Assembly (NCBI RefSeq): GCF_037975245.1
Contig: NC_092566.1
Location: 7,296,001 to 7,360,000 of the forward strand
DNA from: Apostichopus japonicus
Taxonomy: Eukaryota; Echinodermata; Holothuroidea; Aspidochirotida; Stichopodidae
Direction: 5' to 3'
DNA length: 64,000 nt
The notes under the pieces: generated by a model
What the model was told of the DNA's origin: nothing
Seen by the model: the letters and a program-made list of their open reading frames with translations, nothing else
The model's database searches: none
Part shown: positions 1 to 55,200 of the stretch, in pieces
Layout: each line of letters starts with the position of its first letter
Numbering within the stretch: position 1 is the first letter of the stretch
Program-made: the position numbers and the translations under genes

Positions 1-1113
1 CCACTAGTTACGAGACGGGATGGTGCAGTTAAGCCGTTTTCTGCAGGTAAATATGGAAGAAAGTACAGGTATCAGCGGATTAAAGACTGCCTCCTGAATT
101 ACGATAGAGACGCCGGTGCTGGGCAGAGTTACAGGAAACGGAATAGCGTTGTGACAATAATTAGATAAAAATGCAGGCAGGATCACATGTTAAGGCAAGA
201 AGGAATGTTTGAGACAGCAACAGCCAAGGATCAGAGAGGCTGCGTGGAACTGTCCGTTATATAGGAATGACTTAAGTCTCAGCCGACAGTAACCCTACCT
301 TGGTAATCAGTATGGTGAAGCTTGACCATCTGAAGGAATCCAGACCAGCAACATACTAAGCATTGTAAACAGGGTATACAGACAAAAGGAAATTGAATTT
401 TTTCAGAACAATTCCATACAATAACAATTTTTCCCCCCATTGTTTTTGGCTGTATAGAGAATTATTCATTTTTAGTAGGGCCAACTTTATCATTAACGTT
501 GAAGAAGAAGTTTGGGTTTAACTCCTCCTTTTATTATCTTTAGAGGAAATAAATAGGACTCTATGCAAAACCATAAATATGATCATATTTTGAAATGAAA
601 ATATATATTTTATTTTATCAGTTGCAAAAATATAAAACAGCAAAGAACTAAGCAGTGGGAATTCATACATGAATTACTGTTCATTTTGTTGAAGATGAAT
701 TCAATTTTTAATATTGATCTCATAATTTTCCCACCATCATGATGCAGTTATTATGGCATTATTAAGCAGCGGCTGATCCGCACAAAGTTCTCCGAAAGGA
801 GGCCCGGGAGACTGACAGAGTATCGGTACATATCCTTAATTTCTACCGAAAATGGTGGTGCATTTAATAGGAAAATAAGAGATGCTCTGCATGTTAATTT
901 GATACTGAAATGTCTGCTGCTTAATTTCTAGTGCAAACATTTCAGAAGAGAGGGCAGCTTAGGCCCCTTCCTTGGATTTGGCCCAGATGGAATCATTAAC
1001 ATCAAGCATTGTTCCAACAATTAATTTAACCATGCTTTGTGTTTTGCTCATACTTTTTGCATTATAGTCAAGTCATATTTGTGATTTCTTCCTTATTTTA
1101 AATTCTCTTTCAG
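1..1113. other. Intronic or upstream sequence, nothing recognised
   Basis: No exon with cadherin-like coding and consistent splice sites could be found here. It is AT-rich and probably the intron before the first visible cadherin exon. A 60-codon reading frame on the minus strand has no recognisable family features. Confidence 0.5.
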
Positions 1114-44166
<43,053 letters not shown>

Positions 44167-45540
44167 TATTAGGACGAATCGTTTAAAAATGTACAGCCTT
44201 TTAACAGGATGGAGAAGAACGGTTTTATTCCTTAAAAAATAAAAACAGCGAAAGACGCCGCTATTTTGAATAGTTATAAGGAGGAGTTCTAACCATTTTA
44301 AAAGCGAAAATCTGATTGATACAAATTGTAAAAAGACAAAATGAATTTTGGAATGAGTGGAATAGGGTACGGAAAGACCACACGGACATCCTACGCTGGG
44401 AAGGAACTAGCTTGAAACGTACACGGGGGTCGAAAATCTGTTTGAATTTGCCAAGAAAGGAGATGAAATCACTAGATTGAAAATCTTTCTAATGATGTGG
44501 TGACAATGAAACTCGTAGAAGTAAGATTATTACTCAGAAAGGATTGACTATTGGCTCTCTTCGACTTTTAATGGGCTTTGATGAAAAGAGCAGGAAATAA
44601 TTGTGTGATATCTACCATCGGATTCAAGACACTGATGAGGCCTGCATTTTTATGCATGTAAGCTTCAATGAGAGTGAAACTTCACCATTACGAGTAAGAG
44701 AAGCAATTTGTTCAAAACAGCTTCCTCTGTAAGGATATTCTTAACTTTCTGCAGTTGGTGTAACCAGCAAGAAGCTGATGAGAGAGATCACAGAAATGTC
44801 AATGAATCTCGACAAGGAATTGAAGACTAGGCCTTCTGTAGACATGTTGCCATAAGCCAGTGTGTAGGCCTATGGTACCCACCTAAAGGCCATAAGAACT
44901 GAGAAATTGGTTTCACAGTTTCAGCATAAAGGTTATGAATCACAGATCAAAATATCATTGATTATGAATCAATCTTGCTAATATCATTAGAATAGTACCA
45001 TAGCGAACTACAGATGGAAGTTGGTATTTTATTTTATCACTGCTCAGATTTGAAGAGATTGTACCATGGACTGCAGGATTCAGTTAGAAACGATGGAGTC
45101 GACCAAAACTGGTCTCCTGACTTTGCTGATAGTCGACTAATCTTTTGAGAGTTGGGCATGGCAACAAGTGCTTAAATCTTCTACTGGTGTTTTCGTTTTG
45201 TGTCGTTCCTTCACTTGTCGTGCATGTTTGCTCAGAAATAACAGCAACAATTTTAGAAACGATTGATTTAATACAGTTTTGGGTATGTAATTGATATGTT
45301 GAATGCAAAGCGTATGTAGTCTATTTACAAGAAATGAAAGGGAAGGGGGAAAAAAGGGTTTCATACTCAAAAGAAAAAAAAATAAACCCCCAAAAAATAT
45401 GTGTGGTCATGAAAATGTGAGTTTTATCTCTAAAAGTCTTTCAACATAGTTTTGTAGGATTCTAACGGTTAGAATTAGGTGTAGAAATTGCCCAAAAATG
45501 GTCGATGAAAATAAAGTTTAGATTTCATCTGAATGTGTGT
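44167..45540 (+). other. Probable 3' UTR of the cadherin gene
   Basis: Follows the TAG without another recognisable exon. Candidate polyadenylation signals AATAAA occur at 44238, 45381 and 45510. No coding function is seen. The true end is unknown. Confidence 0.5.
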
Positions 45541-47800
45541 GTGAAAATTATTCTATATATTATTCAACACAGTCGATTTAATATTTCTTGCAACGTGTAC
45601 TTATTAATGTGCTGGTTTTATTAACTGCACAAAGTCAATTTATCATGTAATATCATTTATTAGGTGTGTTCATTTATGCGTTTCAATTTACTTATCAGCC
45701 ATGTCCAAAAAAACGAGGGATACAAATGTACATTTTCAATTGTGGGCTTATCTTAAAAATCTAATGTGGCTTAATAAGACAAATCGCTTCTTCTTTAACA
45801 CCAAGTCTCTCCCCCCCCCCCCACCCGCACATATACCCTTATGCAGTAACTCCACTACCTTGCTGCAAGAAAATCACATGAAATTTGACTTTTGCAACAT
45901 TAGCTGACATGGTTAACATGCATTTTAGGGAATTGTAACATAAATTTATTCTTTTGTGTTTTTTCTAAGTATAGCTGATACCAAGCAATATAACACAAAA
46001 GATAAGAAACTTTTGTAAATTAGCAATAATAATAAAAGTCACGCATGAGGAGAAAATCTTCTCACTTATGATTTTTTTAATCTTAGCTAGTGAAGCTATT
46101 CTGTGCTTTATATTCGCATTTAAATTAACCTTCCTGTATTCTTTTGTTTTCTGTTACTTTTTAAGGTTTTTTTTCATCCTTCACTAAATTTTAGCAAATA
46201 ATGCGGCACTCTCAATAAAAATTTTTCCTGGTTTGTGTTACAAGTAATATTAAGCTGAAATTTGCAGATAAAGCATAGTTTATCTTTCTTCAACAACATT
46301 AAGTAAAAAAAATGTGTTTTGTCATGTATGCTTCATTAAATGTTCAATGAGTTCAAAGGAAGTTTTGCCAGAAAATTATTTACGATAAATATGACAGACC
46401 ATAAAACTTACAGCAGTACTTGTAAATCTATTATTTTAATTTTATTATTATTATTTTTTTTGCAAGCTATAACAGCGGCACTTGTAAACCTGTTATTTTT
46501 ATTTGTTTTATTATTATTTTTTGTTTGGCTACAGCGAAGATGTAATATGGGATATTCATTATTACATAACCTGTTTTGATTTATCACTTTTAACTTTGCT
46601 CTTTTGTCCAAATTAATGTGAGCATGTACAAAAAAAAAACATCACAGTGACTGTACAAAAAGGTGGACAATATATTTTCTAATCCATAGCTGACAGGAAA
46701 TATATTTAAAAAAAATCAAATTACTTGTAGTTTGTTTATATTGACAAATAAAAGAGAATTTAATAATAAAACAATAAATAAAAAGTTGCCTCTTTCTGTT
46801 TTCTGTTGACTGAAAAATGAGATTGATATATCTAATTGAAACTGATGAAAGTAAAACAAATATTCCCTCCCACCCCTCACCCCTCCTTTAATTAATTTAA
46901 AGTTTCCATGTTGTTCACTATAAGGTAAGTGACATTTGGAAATATTGGATGATTTCTTTTCTTCATTTCATTTTCTAAGCTTTCTTGTAGACACTTTACC
47001 TCATTCCATAGCCCCCCCCCCAAAAAAAAAAAGAAGTTTTACACCTCCCCCCACCCCCATGACAGTCTATTCTCGGATCGTTATGGTTGCAATGTTTGTT
47101 TCGTATAAATACACTCAGTTGGCGATGCATCCTTTTCAGTTTCTTTCCATACCATTTCCTTTATACATTTTTCTTCGTAACTCTTTTCATTGAGTAGGAT
47201 CTGGTCTGTTTACTCACACCTGTCATTACCCGACTAATTCTAGATTGTATTTGCCTTATTGATCATACAGCATGTGGATTCCCCTCCCAAGTTCTTCAGA
47301 GGCGACAGTGACGAAGCCGGGAAAACGTGCCCCCCCCCCCCAGTTTCGTGAATAAACCTCTAACTACACCCTTTAAATAAAAAACAAATTACCTCTCTTG
47401 CCTTGTTAATAAAAAATATTCTTTTGATATATAAAAAGAAAAATGAGAAATAAAAAAAATAAGTAGTCAATATGTGATAAGAATTTGCCGTTTCGTTGAA
47501 AACAAATATTCGAATTTATGGTACAAGTGTACAAAGTATCTCTGCTATGAATATTGATGTCTGTGGTTTACCACATGATAGTAAAAGTTATGTCATATAT
47601 TGGGCCCAAAAAATGTACCACCTTCCGAGGTTGGACCCACTTCCACAACCTCGTCGATCCCCCTCCCCCCCTTTTCTTTGATCTCTGTCGACAGAGTAAA
47701 TTCATCTGCCTCTTTTTGAGCATCTCATTTGACAGTGACTAATCGATTCTGGTTCTTGTTATGACTTGCTTTTTTAATTCCCGTCTGTACATCCTTTGAA
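45541..47800. other. Intergenic, simple-sequence rich
   Basis: AT-rich with C homopolymers at about 45811, 47012 and 47331. No gene recognised. Confidence 0.5.
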
Positions 47801-47819
47801 GTCTTAATCCCGCCTTCCT

Positions 47820-48300
47820 TTGTTACGTCATCAAAGTTTTCATGCTTTGCTATTGGCCGAATTGAATAGGTTACAGTAATGACATGATGACCCTCTTCGT
47901 TAATCTCCTGGTAAGTCCTAGGCGGTGAATCCTTTGTAGCCTATACAGAGGACAGGAAGAAAACAGCAGCCATTTTAAGTTACTTGTATTGATAATCGAC
48001 AACAACGAGTAAGGATCATTGACTGTATAAGCAGACAATCTGTATGTCAATCATTGTATATGTATGGTTGTGTAAGTAAAGTGCCATCTTGTTTTACTAC
48101 TTCCGGCACGTCATCAAAGCCTAGTTAGGATAATAGTGACGTCACTTGAGCCTTTCACGTATTCTTACACACTGTTATCCTTTTTTTTTTCTTCTCCTTT
48201 TTTCCTATTGGTCAAAGAGAAAACCAGAGAAAGTGAAAGGAATCTCTGTGAGTTTCGCCCCCACTTTCGACCCACTTTCGACCCACTTTCGACATTTCTA
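47820..48300. promoter_or_regulatory. Candidate enhancer: TCF-like, CRE and Blimp1-like motif cluster
   Basis: ACGTCATCAAAG occurs identically at 47825-47836 and 48108-48119, joining a CRE half (ACGTCA) to a TCF-like ATCAAAG. TGACGTCA is at 48137-48144. AGAGAAAGTGAAAGG at 48226-48240 resembles the Blimp1 consensus, and three CACTTTCGA (GAAAGTG on -) follow at about 48262-48293. Sea urchin wnt8 is known to be driven by Tcf/beta-catenin and Blimp1. Function here is inferred from motifs only. Confidence 0.35.
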
Positions 48301-48424
48301 CCAAACTGACTGTTGATTATTGTTCAAAATAAATTGTCAATGCGTCCTAAGAGATAATAGCGGTGTCATGAAATTGATAAAACTGCGGGTTAATGCCAAA
48401 AAAAGTGATATCCTGACATGCACA

Positions 48425-48600
48425 GGTATAATAACAATAATAATAATATGTGCTATTTATAAAGCGCTTTCCAATAAACTCAAAGCGCTGTATAAAAATA
48501 AATACCATAAAAGATATCAAACAATAAAAAATTGCACCAGGTAACTAAAAATAGCAATATAAAGAATAAAAAGGAATAATTGAAATATAAGAGCAAATAT
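48425..48600. repeat. Dispersed repeat with AAAGCGCT palindrome pair
   Basis: TAATAATAATATGTGCTATT, then AAAGCGCTTT and AAAGCGCT within 20 bp. This block resembles a repeat common in marine invertebrate DNA; only one copy is here. Confidence 0.4.
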
Positions 48601-49089
48601 ACTGGCGAAACACAGTGTATCACTCATACGAAAAACCAAACAAAATCACTTTAAGAATGAAATAGCTAAAAACAGGAAAGACTGTAGAGAGATATGGGAG
48701 GTACTACCTTATGTTCATTCTGTCATCGATAGCACTGTAAGCAAACATGCATCGTAAGTCACATCAAAGTCCAATGGCCGCAGATTTCACAAACATCAAG
48801 TATATATCAATTGCTTTCAATTATCATTTTACATCTATTGCTTCTCAATACTATAATCTCAATGAAGTTGTAAATGGTGACTTTCGAAGGGAATGGTGAT
48901 GCACACCTGACGATGATCACACAGTCACAGTCCCGATGCAAGGGCACTGGGGTTGAGAGCGGATCAGTCGTTCGGTAGTTTGGTTTTCGTGCCCAGGTTC
49001 TTTCCTGGGCGACTTTTCCTTAAAACAAATTAAATGGTGACTTACTGCATTCGTTTGTCTCCAGCAGGGTTCCCAAAGAGGTATATTTT

Positions 49090-50052
49090 GGAATTCCAGG
49101 GATTGAAAGAGAATTTGTCCTTAAATTTCTTCGAGTCATATAAGTATCAAAGGCCACAGGTAATGACGGACTGGATGCAATGATACTTAAAATCAGTGCC
49201 TATATTATAGCATAACCGTGTTACTCATATTATTAATAGTAGTATTGATACTAAATACGTTTCCAAGTAGATGGAAATTGGCCAAAGTTATCCCGGAATA
49301 TACAAGAGTTATTCAAAATTAGATATTTCCAATTACAGACCGATATCAATTCTTCCTGTCTTGTCAAAGGTGTTTGAAAAGATGTTCACCAGTCTTTATA
49401 TAACTATTTATGTCAATATGTATGTGATGCAAGGATAATTTTAAATGCTTTCCACCATGACAGATCGACTTTGATAAATTTGATAAATTTTTGATAAATT
49501 AGCATGGAAGACTTTTGATAGCTACATAAAGCCAAAAAAAAATGACAATGGTATACAAAATTATAAATGATTTTAACCCATCTGACTTAAAAGAATTATT
49601 TTCCCCGATAACGGAATTCCATAACCACTTGCTAAGATCCTCATCTTCTAAGAATTTCTACATCACAGGGGGGGGGGGGGGGCATACTAAATACCATAGA
49701 AATAGATTGAAATACTTAGTGGCAAAATAATGGAATGAGCCAAATCCTAAGATAAAACATGTCAACACTCTTGCGAATTTTAAAGAAATGATTGCTAATG
49801 TTTTGTAATGGTGTATTTACCAGACCACAGTTTTACCTACTCGTTGTACTTCTATTTCAGTGTTCTTTGTGGCTTTATTTTGTGTTTTATTCTTATTCTA
49901 CTCTATTATTTCAATGTTTATATGGTATAATTTCTGGTTTCTTTAATTGTAAATAATGTTTGAGAACCTCTTGTAAGATTAGCTTTTTGTATCGCTAAAT
50001 GAGTTTTACCCTTGAAAAGTTGAAATAAAATAAAATAAATAAAATAAAATAG
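49090..50052 (+). pseudogene. Decayed LINE (CR1/L2-like) reverse transcriptase remnant
   Basis: Broken frames give NDGLDAMILKISA and ISNYRPISILPVLSKVFEK, matching the reverse transcriptase N-terminal blocks of CR1/L2-like elements. Near 49.73 kb a WNE...NFKEMI block resembles the usual LINE C-terminus, and the element ends in (AAAAT)n at 50020-50051. Stops and frameshifts show it is dead. Confidence 0.75.
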
Positions 50053-50175
50053 TCTAGTAGCTAGTACGTCACTTCATTATTTACTTCGTGTCTTAACCAT
50101 ACCGTCGCCTAGACACCTCTTAACTCGGTAGTTAGTCAAAAGGATAGCCATAGGTATTAATACATCGTTCAAATT

Positions 50176-50634
50176 CAAGGGCGGCGGAAGCACTTTTAAT
50201 CTGGGGGGGGGGGGAACCGACATCAAAGGGCACTTTGCAGAAATTCGATTGGACTGATGTAGCCTTATATTTAGTACCCTTTATAACTCTTATTGTATTA
50301 TATTTTTTGCGTATAAACATCACTCCATCAACGCCCCCCTCCCCACCCCTTTCATAGAAAATATGCATACTAGCTCTGCAATATCCAAAGTTGTATGCAC
50401 GACTATCAGAGCGGAGCGCCACCATCGGTTGGCGCGGAGCGTACAAGAAAATTTTTGGTTTTACAAACCCCTCAGATGGCCAGAAACGGCCCTTCCCGAG
50501 TGTTCATTCCGGTTCCCTGGCCTCTTGCTAACTTGAGACACCTCAATTTTTATGTAGAAAAAGGGCACATTTTTAACCCTGAGGAAAAGTGGGGGGGCAC
50601 GTGCCCCCTGTGCCCCCCGGTTCCGCCGCCCTTG
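50176..50634. mobile_element. hAT-like MITE with intact 8-bp target duplication
   Basis: Exact TTCAAATT at 50168-50175 and 50635-50642. Inverted ends CAAGGGCGGCGGAA and TTCCGCCGCCCTTG. The core AGCGCCACC...TTGGCGCGGAGCGTAC is shared with 21.3, 22.4 and 42.7 kb. Minus-strand frames inside are not genes. Confidence 0.9.
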
Positions 50635-50699
50635 TTCAAATTACTCTCTTTCGGACAACACCACTCACTCCACCCCCTCCCTTCCCTTTAGCCCTCGTA

Positions 50700-51960
50700 C
50701 TCAGCCGCAATGATCGACCTGCATGGCCATACAATACTCATATCACGCATTTATCATGTTTATTTTAGTGGGGACAACCCCTCCCCCTCGTGTCATTATC
50801 GATATGCAATAGGTTTAAGTGGTCACACAGTAATCATATGACCTATCATCCATTTGTCCTGTACTTTTATTTTCTTTCACAATGTAAACCTTATTTCATC
50901 ACACAAGGCCACCCACATCCGTATGTAATCCCGGTGCAAGGACTGCATGTTTGACATTTGAATCTCGGAGGCTTTTGAACCATCTTATCTTCTCCTCCTC
51001 CCCCTGTTTTATTCTTGTCTTAACCAGCCTGCCAGCTTCTTTGCCTCCAATATGTACCTTAGCTGTTTCGTGAAGCCAAGCTAGAGGGTCACCCCTGAGC
51101 CTACATTCTCACTAGTATTAGTCACCATTACAATGCCCAAGCTAAAATCTCGTCTACCTTTTCAATCTCCCCCAAAAAAACCTAAAGACTTCTTTATCGT
51201 AAATGTCTTTCAACTTTTTTTTGACATTTAATTGCCGGTATTAGTAACCAAAAGCGCTAAGATTTGTGGGCTACATTAGACGGCTCATCTCGTTCCATTA
51301 GTGATGCAATTTGTATCAATGAACCTCTTTAGCTATCCCTGTGTTTTCCCCCTTTTCAATCGGAAAACCCCCCTTTGTCGCACAGGCCGGTAACCTTTGA
51401 TAGCCCAGGGGCTGCCAAGGAACAAAACTGTTTGTCAATACATCGGGATTTCTTTAGGTCCCAATCCATTTGTGAACAATTGAACCCTATTCACGTTATA
51501 CGCCTTGGCTATCAGGGCGATTATTATGGTATTGCAAAGGATATCTTAGCTAATGGAGTTTAAGCGAAACACAATAGCAAAGCTTCGGTACTGTGTAAAC
51601 TTTGATGCACCGCGGTAATTGATTTATGTCAACTAATACTATTGGTCAATGATATCAGCAAACGACGTGTCATCAGCAGATCAGCCAATCATGACCGGTG
51701 TACAGTTGAGTAACTATGAAAGGTTTACTATTCGGAAGTATTGTTTGAACGAGCCGTGTTAAATGTAGTTATCGACTAGTTAATTAGCAAACCAGCGTGA
51801 GATTTTTCACTTCAGGGGATACCATTCATTCATATCGCAAGGAGGAAAACCTACCTGTAAGAGAACAAACCAATCTGTTAGAAAGTTTGCAACTATAAAT
51901 TTAGAAGGCAAAATCATCGATACCTCCCTTTATGGACGCATTTGTGGCTGTTCTTATATC
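50700..51960. promoter_or_regulatory. Wnt8 upstream region with TCF-like sites
   Basis: CTTTGAT at 51395-51401 and 51600-51606, about 770 and 560 bp before the start codon. No coding sequence recognised. Other promoter elements could not be defined. Confidence 0.35.
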
Positions 51961-51966
51961 AGACAA

Positions 51967-51973
51967 TATAAAA
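51967..51973 (+). promoter_or_regulatory. Possible TATA box for Wnt8
   Basis: TATAAAA about 190 bp before the ATG would give a 5' UTR of about 165 bp. A weaker TATAAAT is at 51894. Confidence 0.3.
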
Positions 51974-52162
51974 ATCCTTTTTCGTTTTTCATTAAATTCT
52001 TTCGGAGATTGTTTGAACTCTATTTCGGGAGAAATAACAATTTTTTTCACACTTGTGATATATTATTTCGTGTAAGAAACGGAAAATTTCAGAATTGGAC
52101 ATTTGTACTATAAATTCGAAGACTATTTTGTTGGACAAGGAATCAATTATACGCCGACAGAG

Positions 52163-52230
52163 ATGGAACTAATGCACATTTATATGCGGATTATTCTCAT
52201 CGTTTCTAACCTTTTGCAAGTTAGTGCCTG
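52163..52230 (+). CDS. wnt8: Wnt8 exon 1, signal peptide
   Basis: ATG at 52163, donor gtgagt. This start gives a hydrophobic leader of normal length, although a second in-frame Met follows at codon 4. Confidence 0.85.
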
Positions 52231-55200
52231 GTGAGTTTTCATTTTAATATTTCAATAATATGTATTTTCCTAATTTTCGTACAAAACTCTTGCGTATTGT
52301 GTATTCTGCGGTAATTCACTTTATGTGAAACATAATTAGGTCTTAAGTTTCTTCCGAAGTATGAATTTTGCAGCTTCGGACACGATACACTATAAGCCAA
52401 TAGCTTCCTGTCATATAATATAGTTATTCTTGTAGTTATGAACAGCAGTGTTATTAAAAGAAAAATTCTCTCCGTAAACGAAAATTCTATAAGTAAACTT
52501 GTATGCACGTCAACAAACGGCTGTATTGATTTAACACGGCTAGTTTGACAAAAACATCATGCCCATGTAAGCTTTTGAAGAAATAATTCTTACATTTCAT
52601 TATAACACTGTTGACCCTAGAAGACATTCTATTATCGAATATACATTCATATATATATATCTACATCTATTACGGTGTAAGACGTTTCCCCCGCCCCTCC
52701 CCCAAGAGATGTTGGACTCATCATTACAGATCACAGAAAAAGCTGAACCGTATGAATTGCCAAAAAGAACGTTCCGCGAACAAATGATAATTTTCTAGTT
52801 CCATAAACATCATAAGTATCCGTTGGTTATTTGACATAACATGTGGAATAAGTATTACCAGGAACGTTAACCCCCCTCGCACACACACAAAGCTGAAACA
52901 TTCACCTACCACCTTTTCAAATCTTTTTTTATATGTAATTTATTTTCTTTTTCCTTTTTTTCATTCTGTTATTTTAATGTCCTTATGTTTTCTTCTCAAC
53001 AGGTTCCATGCGAGTAACCTACTTTTGTCGGGGTCTAAGGTAAATTGAATCTGTATTCTTTATGTAACAATATCTTCAGGCGTGAACATTAGGAAAATAA
53101 GTTAAATATCAGTGCCAAATCCATATATTGGTTACCGCTACTACTGGTAATTAATACATTTTCTTACAAAATGCTGGATTCGTCACTTCTCAGATTCAAG
53201 AAATTTGTTGTCATTTTGCTGCAAATTGTTAAAAATATGAACTGAACAATCAATGTTTTGGGGCAATCAAATTTCTTTGTACATCATGGTGCTCCGTTAA
53301 GTGCAATTATGCTCCCTTTGTGAGAAATGCCCCTTTTAATATTCTGCTCCCGCCCCCTCCCCCCCCCCCCCCATATTCAATATTTCTGGCTACGTTCCTG
53401 AGACTAATTACTTTGATATTTTCATTATATGCAAGCGGGCCTGTGCGCGCTGACTGTGTGTGTGTGTCATTTAAATTTGGGTTATTCAATGTCTGTTTGC
53501 TGTGTTTGCTATTTCTTCAGGGAGTTGTCTGCTTGATAACATATACGTATATACGTTGTGTTGTTCATATAGGCTTATATCTATTTCATTAGAAGTAGCC
53601 CGAGAAGCAAATTCTCCTATTCAGTTCGTCTCTGTTTGATGTAGAATTGTATATATAAGCTGCTAGTTCCCACCATTGCTAATTTGCTCTCTCTCCACAT
53701 CTCTCTCTCTCTTAACTACAGTCCTACCTGACCTATACAGATAGCGTGGCGGCTGGTCTTGCCAAAGGGATGCAGGAATGTCGGTCAAACTTTTACTGGG
53801 ATAGATGGAACTGCCCCGAAAATTCTCTGTCGTCTTTCTACAAACACAAACGTAAGAGTTAAAAATTACAATTTTTTTGTCAATCAAAGTCGAGTCATGT
53901 GTCAATCAGCATTACTTATGACAATATAGTGTCTGTTTAAGGTAAAGTGAGAGGCTGGCCTCATGGTATATAGTAGGGATATTTTTCTTTGACTTGTTTC
54001 TGGGTGGGGAGGGGAGGGGTTGGAGATAGAGGGGGGGGGGAGGGGTGGAGCTAGAGGGAGGGTGAGGGTGGGTAATGAGCCTGGGTACGCAAAACCAAAC
54101 CAATTGATTCACTGTCAACACCAGTCCCCTTATATTCCCGTACATTTAGGCTGTAATCGTATGATTATGATGATGCTATGTTAAGTGAGGTATCGCGAGT
54201 CCATTGAAAGGGAATACATACTAAACATGAACAGATTAAAAGTTTGGTGAGCAATAAACTGGGTACTATGTACACGTGATCACATGTTCTTATCCAAAAG
54301 GCCGATAAACGATTGTCCAATCGACATCGGAATAACGTTCATCAACAGATCGATGAATTAGGCCAACTATTTTGTTAGGCCCTGTTTGTTCAGAGCGTTA
54401 TAGCTAAAAAAATAATGGTCCCGTTCTACTTTGACAAAGATTACGAGATTACCCAAAAGTAGAGGGAGTGGGTGAGGGATTCCTTGATGATCCACCGCGG
54501 TATAATATTATAATATTCAACGTTTGTCATTTTTTTTTTTGCTTTCACAGCGAGTCGAGAGATGTCGTATGTACACGCAATCAGCGCTGCAGGAATTATG
54601 TACGTTTTGACGAAAAACTGTAGTGAGGGAGCATTCCTCAAATGTGGTTGTGACGACAGCAAGACGGGCGAAGTAGGTAGGTTATTGTTTTTATTATTAT
54701 TATTCCTCCAGAATTTACCGAAGGAAATCGACTTTCCATAATGTTACCGCCCAACCACTTGACTCACAGTGCAGAGTTGTAAAAATTACACACAATGTAA
54801 ATAATCGTAAACAAGCTGTTTATGCTTGTATTACACTGTTTGCAGAGCTCCCAACTGACCCGCAATTCGCGGGTTGGACCCGCATTCTAACACCCAAACC
54901 CGCTGACCCGCGCAAGCGTCAGAAAAAAACCCGCATTGTAATTGTCAAGTATACATAAAAACATTGCATCAAACTTTGACTTAGCAACCATCATTTCTTT
55001 AGCATTTAGCATAATAGAGTATAAAACCTCCTTTACAGCATCATTTGAACCTCAAATTTGCCTATATTTCTTTTCATTGGGCCGAGCAGCGAACATTTTC
55101 ATGCCACGGGAAAGAATGAATTATCACCTACTATTCAATTTATTGATGTTACACACAAAAAAATGCATATTTCTCAGAAAATTTGGGGTGACAAAAGCCC

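Noticed and set aside
4-186. 60-codon minus frame at the window start
   Set aside because: No domain, no splice support and no neighbouring exon.
50132-50691. Two frames of about 100 codons near 50.4 kb
   Set aside because: Both within the MITE bounded by TTCAAATT duplications.
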